Below the pieces are notes generated by a model. The model did no database searches. It was not told where the DNA came from and saw only the letters and a list, made by a program, of their open reading frames with translations. The position numbers and the translations under genes are program-made. A stretch of DNA of 64,000 bases from Bursaphelenchus xylophilus. Lineage: Eukaryota; Nematoda; Chromadorea; Rhabditida; Aphelenchoididae. Where the stretch lies: assembly GCA_904066235.2 (NCBI GenBank), contig CAJFCV020000001.1:14317291-14381290 (forward strand), read 5' to 3'. Below are positions 12,568 through 26,937 of this stretch, piece after piece (positions within the stretch are counted from its first letter, which is position 1; every line of letters starts with the position of its first letter).

Positions 12568-15500
12568 TTAAATGACGTCATTGTCTTGAGAAACCCGTGA
12601 ATTGGCCAGTCGAAGTCGCGATTTGACAATGTCCCAGGAGAAATAACAGCCATGGAGGACGCGAGGCACGCCCGGATCACAGTCGTAGGCCGAACGGGCG
12701 TGAAGAAGGCGCGTGTTGGCCCATAGAACCGATTCTCCTGAAATTTAGGGTTTTTGCACAGTGCAACAGGGTTTTTATAAGTTTTTCTTTTACTGCACAG
12801 TGCAGATCAAAGATTTGGGATTGTCGCACAGTGCGAAATAAGCGACAAATTTTTCTTTTGCACGGTGCGAAATCAGCGACAAATTTTTCTTTTGCACGGT
12901 GCGAAATTAGCGACAAATTTTTTTGCACAGTGCAGAATGATTTTTCCAATTTTTGCTTCCACTGCACAGTGCAGATTGGGGATTTGGAATTGTCGCACAG
13001 TGCGAAATGAGCGACACATTTTTTTTGCACAGTGCAACATAAGCGACAAGCTTTGCACCGTGCAAGACTATTTTTTTGTCCCACTGCACAGTGCAGGTCA
13101 AAGATTTGAGATTCACGCACAGTGCGAAATGAGCGACAAATTTTTGCACAGTGCGGGACGATTTTTTAAATTTTTTTCCATTGCACAGTGCAGGTCGGAT
13201 GTTTCAGATTTTTGCACAGTGCGAAATGAGCGACAAATTTTTTTGTACAGTGCAGCACGATTTTTCTTTCTTTTTTTGTTCCACTGCACTCTGCGGGTTG
13301 AAGATTGGGGATTATCGCGCAGTGCGAAATGAGCGACAAACTTTGTTTTTGCACAGTGCAAGTCGGACTTTTCAGATTTTCGCACAGTGCGAGACAAGCG
13401 ACAAATTTTGTTCTTGCACAGTGCAAGTCTTCCCACTTTTTTGATTGCACAGTGCAGACGGGACTTTTCGGATTTTCGCACGGTGCAAAATAAGCGACAC
13501 GTTTTTTGCACAGTGCAAAAAGGCGATTTTTTGCGCACAGTGCAAATAAAAAATCCAGAATTTTTTGCACAGTGCAAAGTGCCCAAAAATCCTAGCGCAC
13601 CGTGCAACCCAAACTTTCCAAAATTTCGCGAAATTACGGTAAAATACGAAGGTTTGAGGTCATGCATGGGAAATTTTCGTCAAAATGGAATTGTAAAATA
13701 CGTTTTTTTATCGGTCTGTCGGGAAAATAACGGCGGATCGTCGCGCCTCGGAGTCGCTCATCATCGCTTTGCGACTGCAAGCCGCGACTTGGGATTTGGT
13801 GCGCGATAGCGGCGAGGCGAGACATTTTGATGCGACGATCCGCCGTTATTTTTCCGACAGACTGATAACTTTAAAAATTTGTTGACTCACCTTTTTTCAT
13901 CTCAAAAACCAGTTGATTTTCCGGTCGATAACACAAGTCCGTAAATAGTTTTAGCGCATCATAAACCAGCTGAATTTCCTCTGGATCCGTTGCGAAGGCC
14001 CAACTTCTCATCGCATTCCCGAATTGGACCTTTTTCAGGGTCCCATCGCCCCTCAAACTGATCGTTTTTTGCTGCGACATCATTCGGAAATCGAATTTTT
14101 TCTCTTTCCCATTTTTCTCATGCATGTCGTAGCCAATCTCGATGAACTCCAAATAGGTCTTCGACAACGTCTCAAAGGCCCATTTGTGGTGTTTTCGGAG
14201 AATCTCGGCCACTTGGAATCCATCGACGAACATACTTTTTCCACCCACTTTGGCCGGCTGCGTCATGTGGAGGAATTGAAGTTGTGGGGGATCGGAGAGA
14301 GAGGGGAAGTCGGTGTGATACGGGAGCTCCTTCCCACTGGCGTAGGCCATGTTGCTAGCATCCGGCTTGGTGCAGACGGAGAAGATTTCACTGCAATTTG
14401 AAGGTATATCTACATATTACCTTTGCTATGGGTAAAAAACAAAAATTTTCTTGAAATTTAACCGTCGCTTTTGCTTCAAATCAAGCATACAGCACTCTGG
14501 ATAGGCCAAATATTAGCTACTTTTGCAAAATACAAAATTTTATCAGCATTGCGACATGTTATACGATGAAACATGTTTGGTCGTATAAAATGTCTATAAT
14601 GACTTCAGGATTTGCAAAAGCACTCCAGATGGGCCAGATATTAGTTACTTTTGGAAAATATCAACATTTTGTCAGCATTGCGACATGTTATACGATGAAA
14701 CATGTTTGGTCGTATAAAATGTCTATAATGACTTCAGGATTTGCAAAAGCACTCCAGATGGGCCAGATATTAGTTACTTTTGGAAAATATCAACATTTTG
14801 TCAGCATTGCGACATGTTATACGATGAAACATGTTTGGTCGTATAAAATGTCTATAATGACTTCAGGATTTGCAAAAGCACTCCAGATGGGCCAGATATT
14901 AGTTACTTTTGGAAAATATCAACATTTTGTCAGCATTTTGACATGTTATACGATGAAACATGTTTGGTCGTATAAAATGCCTCCGCTTGCTTTAGAATTT
15001 TCAAAATCACTCTAGGTGGGCTATATATTTACTCAGGTATGTTCAAGGTAAGTATTTTGTCAGCATTGCGACATGTTATACGATGAAACATGTTTGGTCG
15101 TATAAAATGTCTACGCGTTTTGACTTTTAATTTAGCATGCAGAATCTCATTAGGCCATTAATCAATTTCCAAAATTTTTAGCTCACGCTTTCAAAAATTG
15201 CCTGAGATATTCGCCGATATTTGTTTGATCAACCTAAAGTAATATAGAGGCCAACTGCTCAGACCCCAGCTCTTAGAATTCCGTCAAATTTGGTCTGAAT
15301 GCTCTCGAAGGATCATAAATTGAATATTGAAAATTTCAGCAAAATTACTTTTCATAAACATATTCAACTTACCCGAAATGCGTCTGATGAATCAACCCGA
15401 TTCGATCTCCAATCTTTTGCACGACATTCTGGTGTTCTTCCACGTCAAGTTGAGGTCCATTCACCAACATTCCAATGCCATCTCGACAGACAGCGTCGAG

Positions 15501-16196
15501 AAATTTTTTCACTCCCGATTCTTCGCTTATAAACTCATTGTGATCCACTTTTACCGGCAATTTCTTGATTAAATTTTCATTCCAAACTACAGTATCCTTC
15601 AAATACTGAGATTTCCGTGAGCTCAGAACCTTGGAATCGCTCAAATTCCGGGATTTGAGCCAACTTGTTGGGTAAAAACTTTGATGCCCGTCACTCCAGG
15701 TGATGCCAAGCCCAGAAGATTTGACAGAATGACTACAAGGGGATACTGTAACATCAAAATCCTTCATCATGGGGATCCTGGCCCTCATGGCCGGCCCAAT
15801 CGAGTAGTTTTTGGGATCCAAGCAGACATCTCGCAGCCAAACAAACGGAAATTTTCCTGATGAACCTAAAGTAATATAAGGTCAATACTGAAAAGTAGAA
15901 GGTTCGGATTTGCTTCAAATTTGGCGAAAATAGTTTATAAAGAACTAAAATCAATCGCTGAAAATTTGAGCCTCAGTTTCGTAGGATCAGCGGAGTTATG
16001 CCACAATGTTTGAAGCCGAGAGAGTATGGAAAATGAGGAGAGACGACGGAGAAAAAACGTTTTTTTTATTTTTCAGGGTACAAAGATCACCTCAATTTTC
16101 TTTATAGTATCTCTTACCATCTTTGAAGACGACTTCGAACCATCGTTTCGGATCATTTTTGGTTACACTGGACAAACGACGACGTTGGAGGAACAT
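12568..16196 (-). CDS. Gamma-butyrobetaine / trimethyllysine hydroxylase family dioxygenase
   Basis: Four exons on the minus strand: 16118-16196, 15373-15865, 13891-14390, 12568-12737. They join to 413 residues. The DUF971-like N-terminal region (WLRD, then WSDGHQSFYPTSWLK) is followed by the TauD-type 2-oxoglutarate/Fe(II) fold: HTDFP gives ligands His216 and Asp218, the distal His370 lies in NTRLLHARSAYD, and Arg383 sits 13 residues later as in BBOX1. These enzymes act in carnitine synthesis in worms and mammals. BBOX1 binds zinc with several cysteines after WLRD; here only one cysteine follows (DVCLDPKNY), so that site looks lost. Which of the two substrates it uses cannot be told by eye. 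At the second acceptor either TTTAG (15866) or CAG nine bases on keeps the frame. The N-terminus is basic and could target mitochondria. The last intron carries a palindrome array and a MITE. Confidence 0.9.
12755..13615. repeat. GCAC-N-GTGC array in the last intron of the hydroxylase gene
   Basis: Sites about every 30-35 bp with GCGACAAA between many of them (12839, 12877, 12911, 13010, 13041, 13132, 13225, 13333, 13396). The arrangement is close to that of the 1815-2880 array. Confidence 0.85.
13711..13865. mobile_element. 155 bp MITE with TA target duplication, copy 2
   Basis: Same length and terminal repeats as the element at 3812-3966, again flanked by TA. The two internal regions are nearly identical, though the middle part reads in the opposite orientation relative to the ends, as expected for a foldback element. 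It sits 25 bp from a splice donor of the hydroxylase gene. Confidence 0.8.
14540..15115. repeat. 130 bp tandem repeat carrying the 30 bp palindrome
   Basis: Unlike the other runs, here the whole 130 bp unit (palindrome plus spacer) is repeated almost exactly about three times from 14551, followed by two diverged units near 14940 and 15070. The palindrome is asymmetric in all copies (GATGAAACATGTTTGGTCGT). A 149-codon open frame across it arises only because the unit is nearly in frame and is not taken as a gene. Confidence 0.85.
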
Positions 16197-16434
16197 GGCT
16201 GACCAAGTGTAAGGTCGAAAAGAGGAAACAATTCCCGTTCTTATCAAGATTTATCGAAAACGAAGGCAATAAAATGACCACCCGACATACAATTCATGTT
16301 GTAATCTTTGCTATGGCACGTATTAGGCCCGTTTTAGCCGATTCGGAGATCCAATACCCAGTATAATATAAAATTTTTCCAAACCCCTTTTCTAAACCAC
16401 CCAAAACCAGATCAAAAGCCGAAATTGGAAACGT

Positions 16435-16442
16435 TTTTTATT
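16435..16442 (-). terminator. Candidate poly(A) signal for rpl-41
   Basis: AATAAA read on the minus strand lies about 280 bases after the rpl-41 stop codon. The next gene on the same strand starts about 240 bases further on, a close tandem spacing that could in worms indicate a shared transcript; the sequence alone does not decide this. Confidence 0.4.
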
Positions 16443-16548
16443 AAAAGCAGTCAACAAAGAAAAAAGTCAACGACGAACAAGAGATTTGACTATATAATAG
16501 AGGCTTTGGCTGCCAATAACAAGAACAACGGATGAAGAGATGGGATTG

Positions 16549-16602
16549 GACGGCGGCGTTCAAACATTGAAAGTTAGACAACAATGCCCAAACGCCGCCG
16601 TC
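16549..16602. ncRNA. GC-rich hairpin in the rpl-41 3' region
   Basis: GACGGCGGCGTT and AACGCCGCCGTC form a perfect 12 bp arm, followed after a four-base mismatch by CATTG pairing with CAATG around a roughly 12-base loop. The GC content stands out sharply from the AT-rich surroundings. It could be a 3' UTR structural element or a small independent RNA precursor. No family was recognised. Confidence 0.45.
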
Positions 16603-16717
16603 GCGCCGTTCCAGAAGAGAGTTCATCTGTTGAGTCCGGTTGTTGAAATTGATTATTGGTGGGGCTTGGACAAGATTATATGGTCGGGATCACTGTTCGA
16701 CGTTGACGGGGACAGGC

Positions 16718-16998
16718 TTACTTCTTTTGCTGTCTTCTCTTACGCTTCAGTCTACGCATTCTCTTCTTACGCCACTGCAAATAGAAAAATTAGTCATGGA
16801 TAATATAATTAATGTCCTATAAAATTCTGGATGCTTCTAGAAAGAAGCTAGATGCTCAAAAGTGATCTATAGAGGCTAATTCAGCTCTATGATTCTTCTC
16901 CCGACTCAACTCTTTAAAATTTTTGTCTACTCTAACATCCAGCTTGTTCGATCTAAAAACCCAAGCAAACTAGAAAAAACTCTTACCTTAGCACGCAT
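16718..16998 (-). CDS. rpl-41: Large ribosomal subunit protein eL41
   Basis: Two exons on the minus strand: 16987-16998 encodes MRAK and 16718-16774 encodes WRKKRMRRLKRKRRQQKK then stop. The donor (GTAAGA) and acceptor (TTTGCAG) are clean. eL41 is the smallest ribosomal protein, 25 residues in most eukaryotes, a single arginine/lysine-rich helix at the subunit interface. This copy has 22 residues, with QQKK in place of the usual KMR-type ending. The match of the first 18 residues to the universal sequence leaves little doubt about identity. A 5' UTR intron seems to end with TTTCAG near 17040. The open frame is far too short for ordinary ORF detection. Confidence 0.92.
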
Positions 16999-17721
16999 AG
17001 TGACGATTTACAACTGAGCGAGTGAAAAGGGAACCGAGTACGAGCTGAAATAGCAAAAATTAGATATCAAATCTAAAGTAATATAAATTTCCCGCGATAA
17101 AGTATGAAAACGCGAATGGAAACAATACAAATGGCTAGGAATACAATATTCAAGGTCTAAAAATATTTTTCAGCTATTAAAACTGAAATTTTGAGGAAAA
17201 TTTTCCCTTTGTTGCCTAAAATTCAATCGATAATACGAGAAAAACAAAGAAAAAGAAGAAAATCTATGGAAATAAACAATTTCAAAACTAAAAAAAGCTT
17301 ATTACTGTTCAACAATACTACTAGAACACTTTAGAATCAAAGTAAACACTTCCTACTACAAAAAATCACCTAACATTTACCTAAAACAATATAAAACTCG
17401 AGGAAAAAACACGACCTGTGCCTACGATCGGAGCCGAAAACTGATGGAAAAATCGAAATGAAATGCGAGAAAGGCGAAAACACGATGCTAACACACAGCG
17501 GGATACGGTAGATTTTTCGTGGCGGGACGCAGCGAGCAGTCCGATGCCACTATTTTTTGAGTTCGAGAAGAATCGAAAAGGATTTTTATCAGACAAATGG
17601 GGGAGAAAATGTGGAAAAACAAGCGTTGGCAAGGATAATGAAAGTCAAAGTCCAAACGTGTCAATATGTAAAAATTTTGAAATTTCAAAATTTTTTTTAT
17701 AGATGGGATCTGATGTAAAAT
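16999..17721. other. Upstream region of rpl-41
   Basis: Holds likely 5' UTR and promoter of rpl-41, including TTATATTACTTTAG-type and TATTTCAG acceptor-like motifs on the minus strand. The word TTTCGTGGCGGGAC, common in introns of this window, occurs near 17514. No coding exon is recognised. Confidence 0.4.
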
Positions 17722-17968
17722 GTTAAAGTGCGAGTCTCAAAAAGCCAGAGCGCAAGCAAGGATTGTTATCGTTGCGGGACCCGGCGCGGCTGGTCTCTCT
17801 CGCTAAAAAATAAAAAATGTGTTTATTTGTTGTCGGAAATGGATCATGTAACGTGAAAGATGAATGAAGATAGCTGAAAAAGGTATGTTTTTTTGTGTTT
17901 TCTGATTTAGGGCAGCTCGGCAAAAATTTTTACGACAGCTGATCCAAGATTTTTTGTGTTTTGGGCGA

Positions 17969-18383
17969 ATGAAGGTAATTTTGGACATTCCGAAGCATGA
18001 AAATGGGTGTAGCTTTCCAAAGAACCATCAGGAGTGATGTTGATCGAGTTTTTGCCAAGTTAGAGTCAATCCCTTCAGCAAACTACCTAGTATAATATAA
18101 TTTTTTCCAGGATTTTGAATTGGAATGCAGCCAGATGGCTAAATTTCACCGCAAGGACTCGCTGAAGCCAGAAGAAGAGACGATACCATTCAAATTCCAT
18201 GTGGAATGGCTTTTTCCGAAGCTGATGTCAACATCGAAAAGGTGAGTTTTTCTTGATTTTCATGTTTTAGGTGGGGAAATCCATTGCTCCTTGAGCAAGG
18301 CAATGGGTTTAGCTTCCCAAATTTCATCTTGAGCCACATCAGGCCCACTGTTGTTTCTAGTGTAATATAATTTTTACAGGTGA
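17969..18383 (+). pseudogene. Left-arm copy of a small unknown gene, early stop
   Basis: Starts ATGAAG at 17969, donor at 17975, second exon 18111-18241 after TTTTTTCCAG, third exon after TTTTTACAG at 18380. The reading is MKDFELECSQMAKFHRK..., about 46 residues, ending because the third exon begins G-TGA in the required phase. The intact-looking partner copy is on the right arm. I do not recognise the protein. The call rests on splice signals and on the open frame shared by both copies. Confidence 0.35.
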
Positions 18384-18539
18384 AAACGCTCCCCAACCGC
18401 GAAGCTTCGACGATGCGAAACGTCTGGAACAGCATATGGGCGATAAAGAATTTCTCATCGATGGCAAACACTGACGAGAACCGAATCAATTTATTATTGT
18501 AAAAACACACCAAATGTTTTGATATTTAATCATAAAATA

Positions 18540-19061
18540 TTATACCGTTGACCTGGATATTGTTGAACCTGTCTTTACTGAGCTCTTTAGATGAGGCTGG
18601 CGGGCATGGGAGGCGAATGGGCCGGTTTTCCTGTAAAAATTATATTACACGAGAAACATTGGGTCTGATGTGGCGCAAGATGAAGCAACCGCATTCTAGA
18701 TAGCATGATTGGGAAGCTAAACCCATTGCCTTGCTCAAGGAGCAATGGATTTCCCGACCTAAAACATGAAAATCAAGAAAAACTCACCTTTTCGATGTTG
18801 ACATCAGCTTCGGAAAAAGGGATTCTACATGGAATTTGAATGGTATCGTCTCTTCTTCTGGCTTCAGCGAGTCCTTGCGGTGAAATTTAGCCATCTGGCT
18901 GCATTCCAATTCAAAATCCTGGAAAAAAATTATATTATACTAGGTAGTTTGCTGAAGGGATTGACTCTAACTTGGCAAAAACTCGATCAACATCACTCCT
19001 GATGGTTCTTTGGAAAGCTACACCCATTTTCATGCTTCGGAATGTCCAAAATTACCTTCAT
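18540..19061 (-). CDS. Right-arm copy of a small unknown gene
   Basis: Exons 19056-19061, 18788-18918 and 18540-18630 on the minus strand join in frame to 75 residues. The first 45 residues match the left-arm copy except for FHVES in place of FHVEW; the last 30 are unique to this arm because the duplication ends at the acceptor. The protein is hydrophilic, Lys/Glu-rich in the middle and Ser/Thr/Lys-rich at the end, with no signal peptide or membrane span. The true start could be further upstream. No family was recognised. Confidence 0.4.
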
Positions 19062-19423
19062 TCGCCCAAAACACAGAAAATCTTGGATCAGCTGTCGTAA
19101 AAATTTTTGCCGAGCTGCCCTAAATCAGAAAACACAAAAAAACATACCTTTTTCAGCAATTTTCATTCATCTTTCACCTTACATAATCCATTACAAACAA
19201 CAAATAAAAAAAATTTTTATTTTTTAGCGAGAGAGAACAGCCGCGCCGGGTCCCGCAACGATAACAATCCTTGCTTGCGCTCTGGCTTTTTGAACCTCGG
19301 ACTTTAAATTTTAGGCATAAAATGGGGTTTTTTACTGCCGAAATTGTGTGTTATAGAGAGATTTAGTCAAATACGACCTATTTCTCCATAAATTTCCTTG
19401 CTTTACCTACATTTTCCCATTGC

Positions 19424-19491
19424 ACCGTGCGATTTTTCATGCACTTTGCTTTGCACAGTGCAGACGAATTTTCCATCGGTTTGCACTGTGC
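19424..19491. repeat. GCAC-N-GTGC cluster split by a transposon (left part)
   Basis: Three or four cores precede the transposon. The cluster resumes immediately after the element at 21280-21312, so the empty site reads as an ordinary GCAC-N-GTGC array. Confidence 0.75.
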
Positions 19492-21279
19492 GCACGCCAC
19501 GAAAAAAGTGGAAATAGGGAAATTCGCGGGAAAATGTTTTCGACATTTCATACGCTGAAACCTTTACAAATAAATAACAAAAATGATTCCAAAATTCTAA
19601 TAAACAACAATTTACGTGTGAAACCGGCGAGATAGCATCGAAAGGCATCTAGAAGGTGCACCCCGAACTTCTTAGATTGATCGAAGAAGAGAAAGGAATT
19701 ATATTGTACTAGGCAAAATTGGATCAAAATCGATGAATCTGACCGAATTCGAGCTCTTCCGAGGTTTACAAGAGTAGCAGGGCTTTGATCCTGCTACAAC
19801 AGACCACTACTAAATTGAAATTCATCAAATCTTCTTTATTTTCACCTAAACATCAAACCAATAAGAATAATTAAAATTACATAAATTTTCGACAATCCAT
19901 CGAATTTGTCGGATACAATCTGAACTCGGAATTCAATCTCCACACCCATTGGTACATTATGCTGGCTTTCACATTCTACTTCAACATGGACCGGCTGAAA
20001 TATCAATTATATTATTTTAGGTATAACCAGAGAAAATTATTGGCTCAATGGCCTAAAAACAAAAAATCAAAAAGGCAACGTCACAAACTTAACTTGAAAT
20101 GTTCTAAACGTCGTCTGCTTCCTCTGATCCAGCTTTGCTCACGCCTTCTCCAGTCTTTTCTTGCGTTTCTCCGTCAGTTCCTGCAAAATGATACAATAAT
20201 GATGGAACAAGTGCCCTTTTTCGACAACAGAATTTCCCGATTTCTTCTTTATAACGTCCGCTAGGGTGTCTCACACAACACCACATGGGGATTAATCTAT
20301 AAACTGAGCACAAAAAGAGAAATCTTACATTTTCTGAAGACACTTCCATAGCTGGTAAATCAATGTTGGGGTCGGAGCGCGATGTGCTGGGTTCCATGGA
20401 TTCATCCATTACATTCAACGGAACCTTCCTGAAGTTCTCAGCTAGCTTTATGTTGATTCTCTTCTTCTGGTTCCGGTTTTCTCGCGCTTTCTCCAGTCCT
20501 TTCTTGCGTTTCTCCATCGGTCCCTACAAAATGATGCAATAATGATGGAACAAGTGCCCTTTTTCGACAACAGAATTTCCCGATTTCTTCTTTCCAACGT
20601 CCGCTAGGATGTCTCACACAACACCACATGGCGATTAATCTATAAACTGGGCACAAAAAGAGAAATCTTACATTTTCTGAAGACACTTCCATAGCTGGTA
20701 AATCAATGTTGGGGTCGGAGCGCGATGTGCTGGGTTCCATGGATTCATCCATTACATTCAACGGAACCTTCCTGAAGTTCTCAGCTAGCTTTATGTTGAT
20801 TCTCTTCTTCTGGTTCCGGTTTTCTCGCGCTTTCTCCAGTCCTTTCTTGCGTTTCTCCATCGGTCCCTACAAAATGATGCAATAATGATGGAACAAGTGC
20901 CCTTTTTCGACAACAGAATTTCCCGATTTCTTCTTTCCAACGTCCGCTAGGATGTCTCACACAACACCACATGGCGATTAATCTATAAACTGGGCACAAA
21001 AAGAGAAATCTTACATTTTCTGAAGACACTTCCATACCTGGTAAATCAATGTTGGGGTCAGAGCGCGATGTGCCGGGCTCCATGGACTCATCCATTATAC
21101 TCAACACTTGAAACTCAAAGCAACGTAATTTTAAAGGTAATATACATCCCGAAATTGTTCCAAATTCCAGAGTTACAATACTATCTAACACAATATTCAT
21201 TCCATCAAAAAATCAAGAAATATTGGGCGCAGCTCGAAATCTCTATTTCCAATTTTGCCTTACGTTTTTCGTGGCGTGC
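19492..21279. mobile_element. 1.79 kb terminal-inverted-repeat element, copy A
   Basis: The ends are GCACGCCACGAAAAA and its complement TTTTTCGTGGCGTGC; GGAAATAG-like subterminal sequence also pairs. The flanking 5 bp TGTGC (19487-19491 and 21280-21284) is duplicated. Removing the element and one duplication restores a continuous palindrome array. A second copy at 49677-51459 has a different 5 bp duplication, which confirms the boundaries. No transposase is visible. It carries the repeat-exon gene at 20139-21095. Confidence 0.88.
20139..21095 (-). CDS. Repeat-exon protein carried by the TIR element
   Basis: Minus-strand exons 21015-21095, 20672-20866, 20329-20523 and 20139-20180 join in frame to 170 residues. 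The two middle exons are each exactly 195 bases (65 residues) and nearly identical, produced by tandem duplication of a ~343 bp exon-plus-intron unit. Each repeat starts GPMEKRKKGLEKARENRNQK, a basic amphipathic stretch, and ends MEPSTSRSDPNIDLPAMEVS plus SEN; the first exon encodes only that second part. Introns are symmetric (phase 0), so copy number can change without a frameshift. The last exon could instead splice on at GC/GTGAGC, so the C-terminus is uncertain. No family was recognised. It may be cargo or an accessory protein of the element. Confidence 0.6.
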
Positions 21280-21312
21280 TGTGCGGGAAATTGGGAAACT
21301 GCACGGTGCGAA
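21280..21312. repeat. GCAC-N-GTGC cluster split by a transposon (right part)
   Basis: CTGTGCGGGAAATTGGGAAA then GCACGGTGC follows directly after the element end. See the left part at 19424-19491. Confidence 0.7.
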
Positions 21313-21593
21313 AATTTTAAAATAGCGATATCTCTGTGAATAGTGGGTGAAAAAAATTGATTTTTGGTAGAAATGTTGTTCTTCTGATGTCAAATTGAAT
21401 CTCAATTTTTCAATTTGAAAATCGCCAAAAATTTTACCTACTACAATATCCAATACAATCAACAAAATAAATTTATTGCCAGATTTTTTGTATAGTTCGG
21501 ATTCATTCACAGAATCAAATTGTCTTTTGTAGTGTAGAAAGCGTTTTTGTATATGAACTGAGATCATTTTCGTATTTTAAAAATCGAAGAATT

Positions 21594-25827
<4,234 letters not shown>

Positions 25828-26111
25828 TGAGAACGAAGAAGGAGATTAGCGGCCTCTACTGTCCAACCATCCCAAAATATGCTGTTTTAAGTTTTTTGAA
25901 TAACACAAAAGATTTTAATCATAATCACGAGGGACACAATACAGTAATTGGACAAAAATTTTGAAAGATTTTTTTTTTGCATATGGATAATATTTTGATC
26001 TCAAAAATGAGATAAAAATACGTTTGTTATACGGTAGAAGGCATTACAATACATTCTGATTAGTTTTTTTTATTAATTCTCCAACTTTTTCCGCAAAAAA
26101 AATTTTTTTAA

Positions 26112-26770
26112 TTGCACGGTGCAGACAAAAAAATTACTGCACAGTGCAAAAAAATGAAGTTCCGAAATTCCCAGTGCGTTTTTCCCGCACTGTGCGGGAA
26201 AAACGAAAAGTCGCGATTTCGACTGCACAGTGCGAAATACAAAAATCGACAATTTCTCGCGCTGTGCAATCGGAGTTGAAATTTTTCTTTTGCGAAACGC
26301 ACAGTGCAGTCAAAAAAAAAGTTCGTTTTGCACAGTGCGGGAAAAAAAGAAAATTCGCGATTTCGACTGCACAGTGCAAAATGCGAAAATCCGAAGCCTG
26401 TGCGATCGAAGTTTTTTTTTTATGCACGGTGCAGTCAAAACAAAAGTTCTTTTTGCACCGTGCAGAAAAAAGCAAATCTGCGATTTCGCGCACTGTGCAA
26501 TCGGAGTCGCAATTTTTCTTTTACGTAATGCACAGTGCAGTCAAAATAAAAATTGCACTGTGCGAAAAAAAAGAAAAGTCGCGACGTTGACTGCACAGTG
26601 CGAAATACAAACACCAGCGATTTCGCGCACTGTGCAATCGGAGTCGCAATTTTCTTTTACGTAATGCACAGTGCAGTCAAACCAAAGACTGTTTTTGCAC
26701 TGTGCGGGAAAAAGGAAATGTTTTCAAGCGCACAGTGCAGTCAACTTTTTGACTGCACAGTGCGATGGGC
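26112..26770. repeat. GCAC-N-GTGC array upstream of che-1
   Basis: Sites alternate with AAAAGTCGCGA and GGAGTCGCAATTTTTC words, so the GCGA theme seen in other arrays is present here as TCGCGA/TCGCAA. There is local duplication of a ~110 bp multi-site unit (26490-26600 and 26600-26710). Confidence 0.8.
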
Positions 26771-26937
26771 AAGTTGGGGAAAAATAGTGGGAAATTGGGA
26801 GAATTAGTGGGAAAAATGTTGGGAAATATTTTTTAAGGTAAATTTACGAGATTTTTGGCTATATTGTACATCAAATTTCCGCAAACAAAAATAAAAATTT
26901 TTCATTTTCTCAAAATTTTTTGTCCAAAATCCTCAAA

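Larger units (their letters stand above)
17722..19312. repeat. Large inverted duplication (arms ~660 bp)
   Basis: The left arm (about 17722-18379) and the right arm (about 18631-19312) are reverse complements with scattered differences; the 250 bp between them is unique. The breakpoints on the inner side coincide with the acceptor of the last exon of the small gene carried by each arm, so the two arms have different last exons. The arms contain introns, so this is a DNA-level duplication rather than a retrocopy. Confidence 0.85.

Noticed and set aside
14566..15015. 149-residue tandem-repeat protein
   Set aside because: It is a 130 bp non-coding tandem unit that happens to lack stops; the palindrome inside it recurs elsewhere out of frame.
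20104..21200. Long minus-strand frames reading straight through the repeat-exon introns (VYRLI...MWCCVRHPSG)
   Set aside because: Each crosses a perfect GTAAG donor and a TTTTGTAG/TTTTGCAG acceptor; splicing gives consistent 65-residue repeats, whereas read-through frames end at different points and change frame at each unit.
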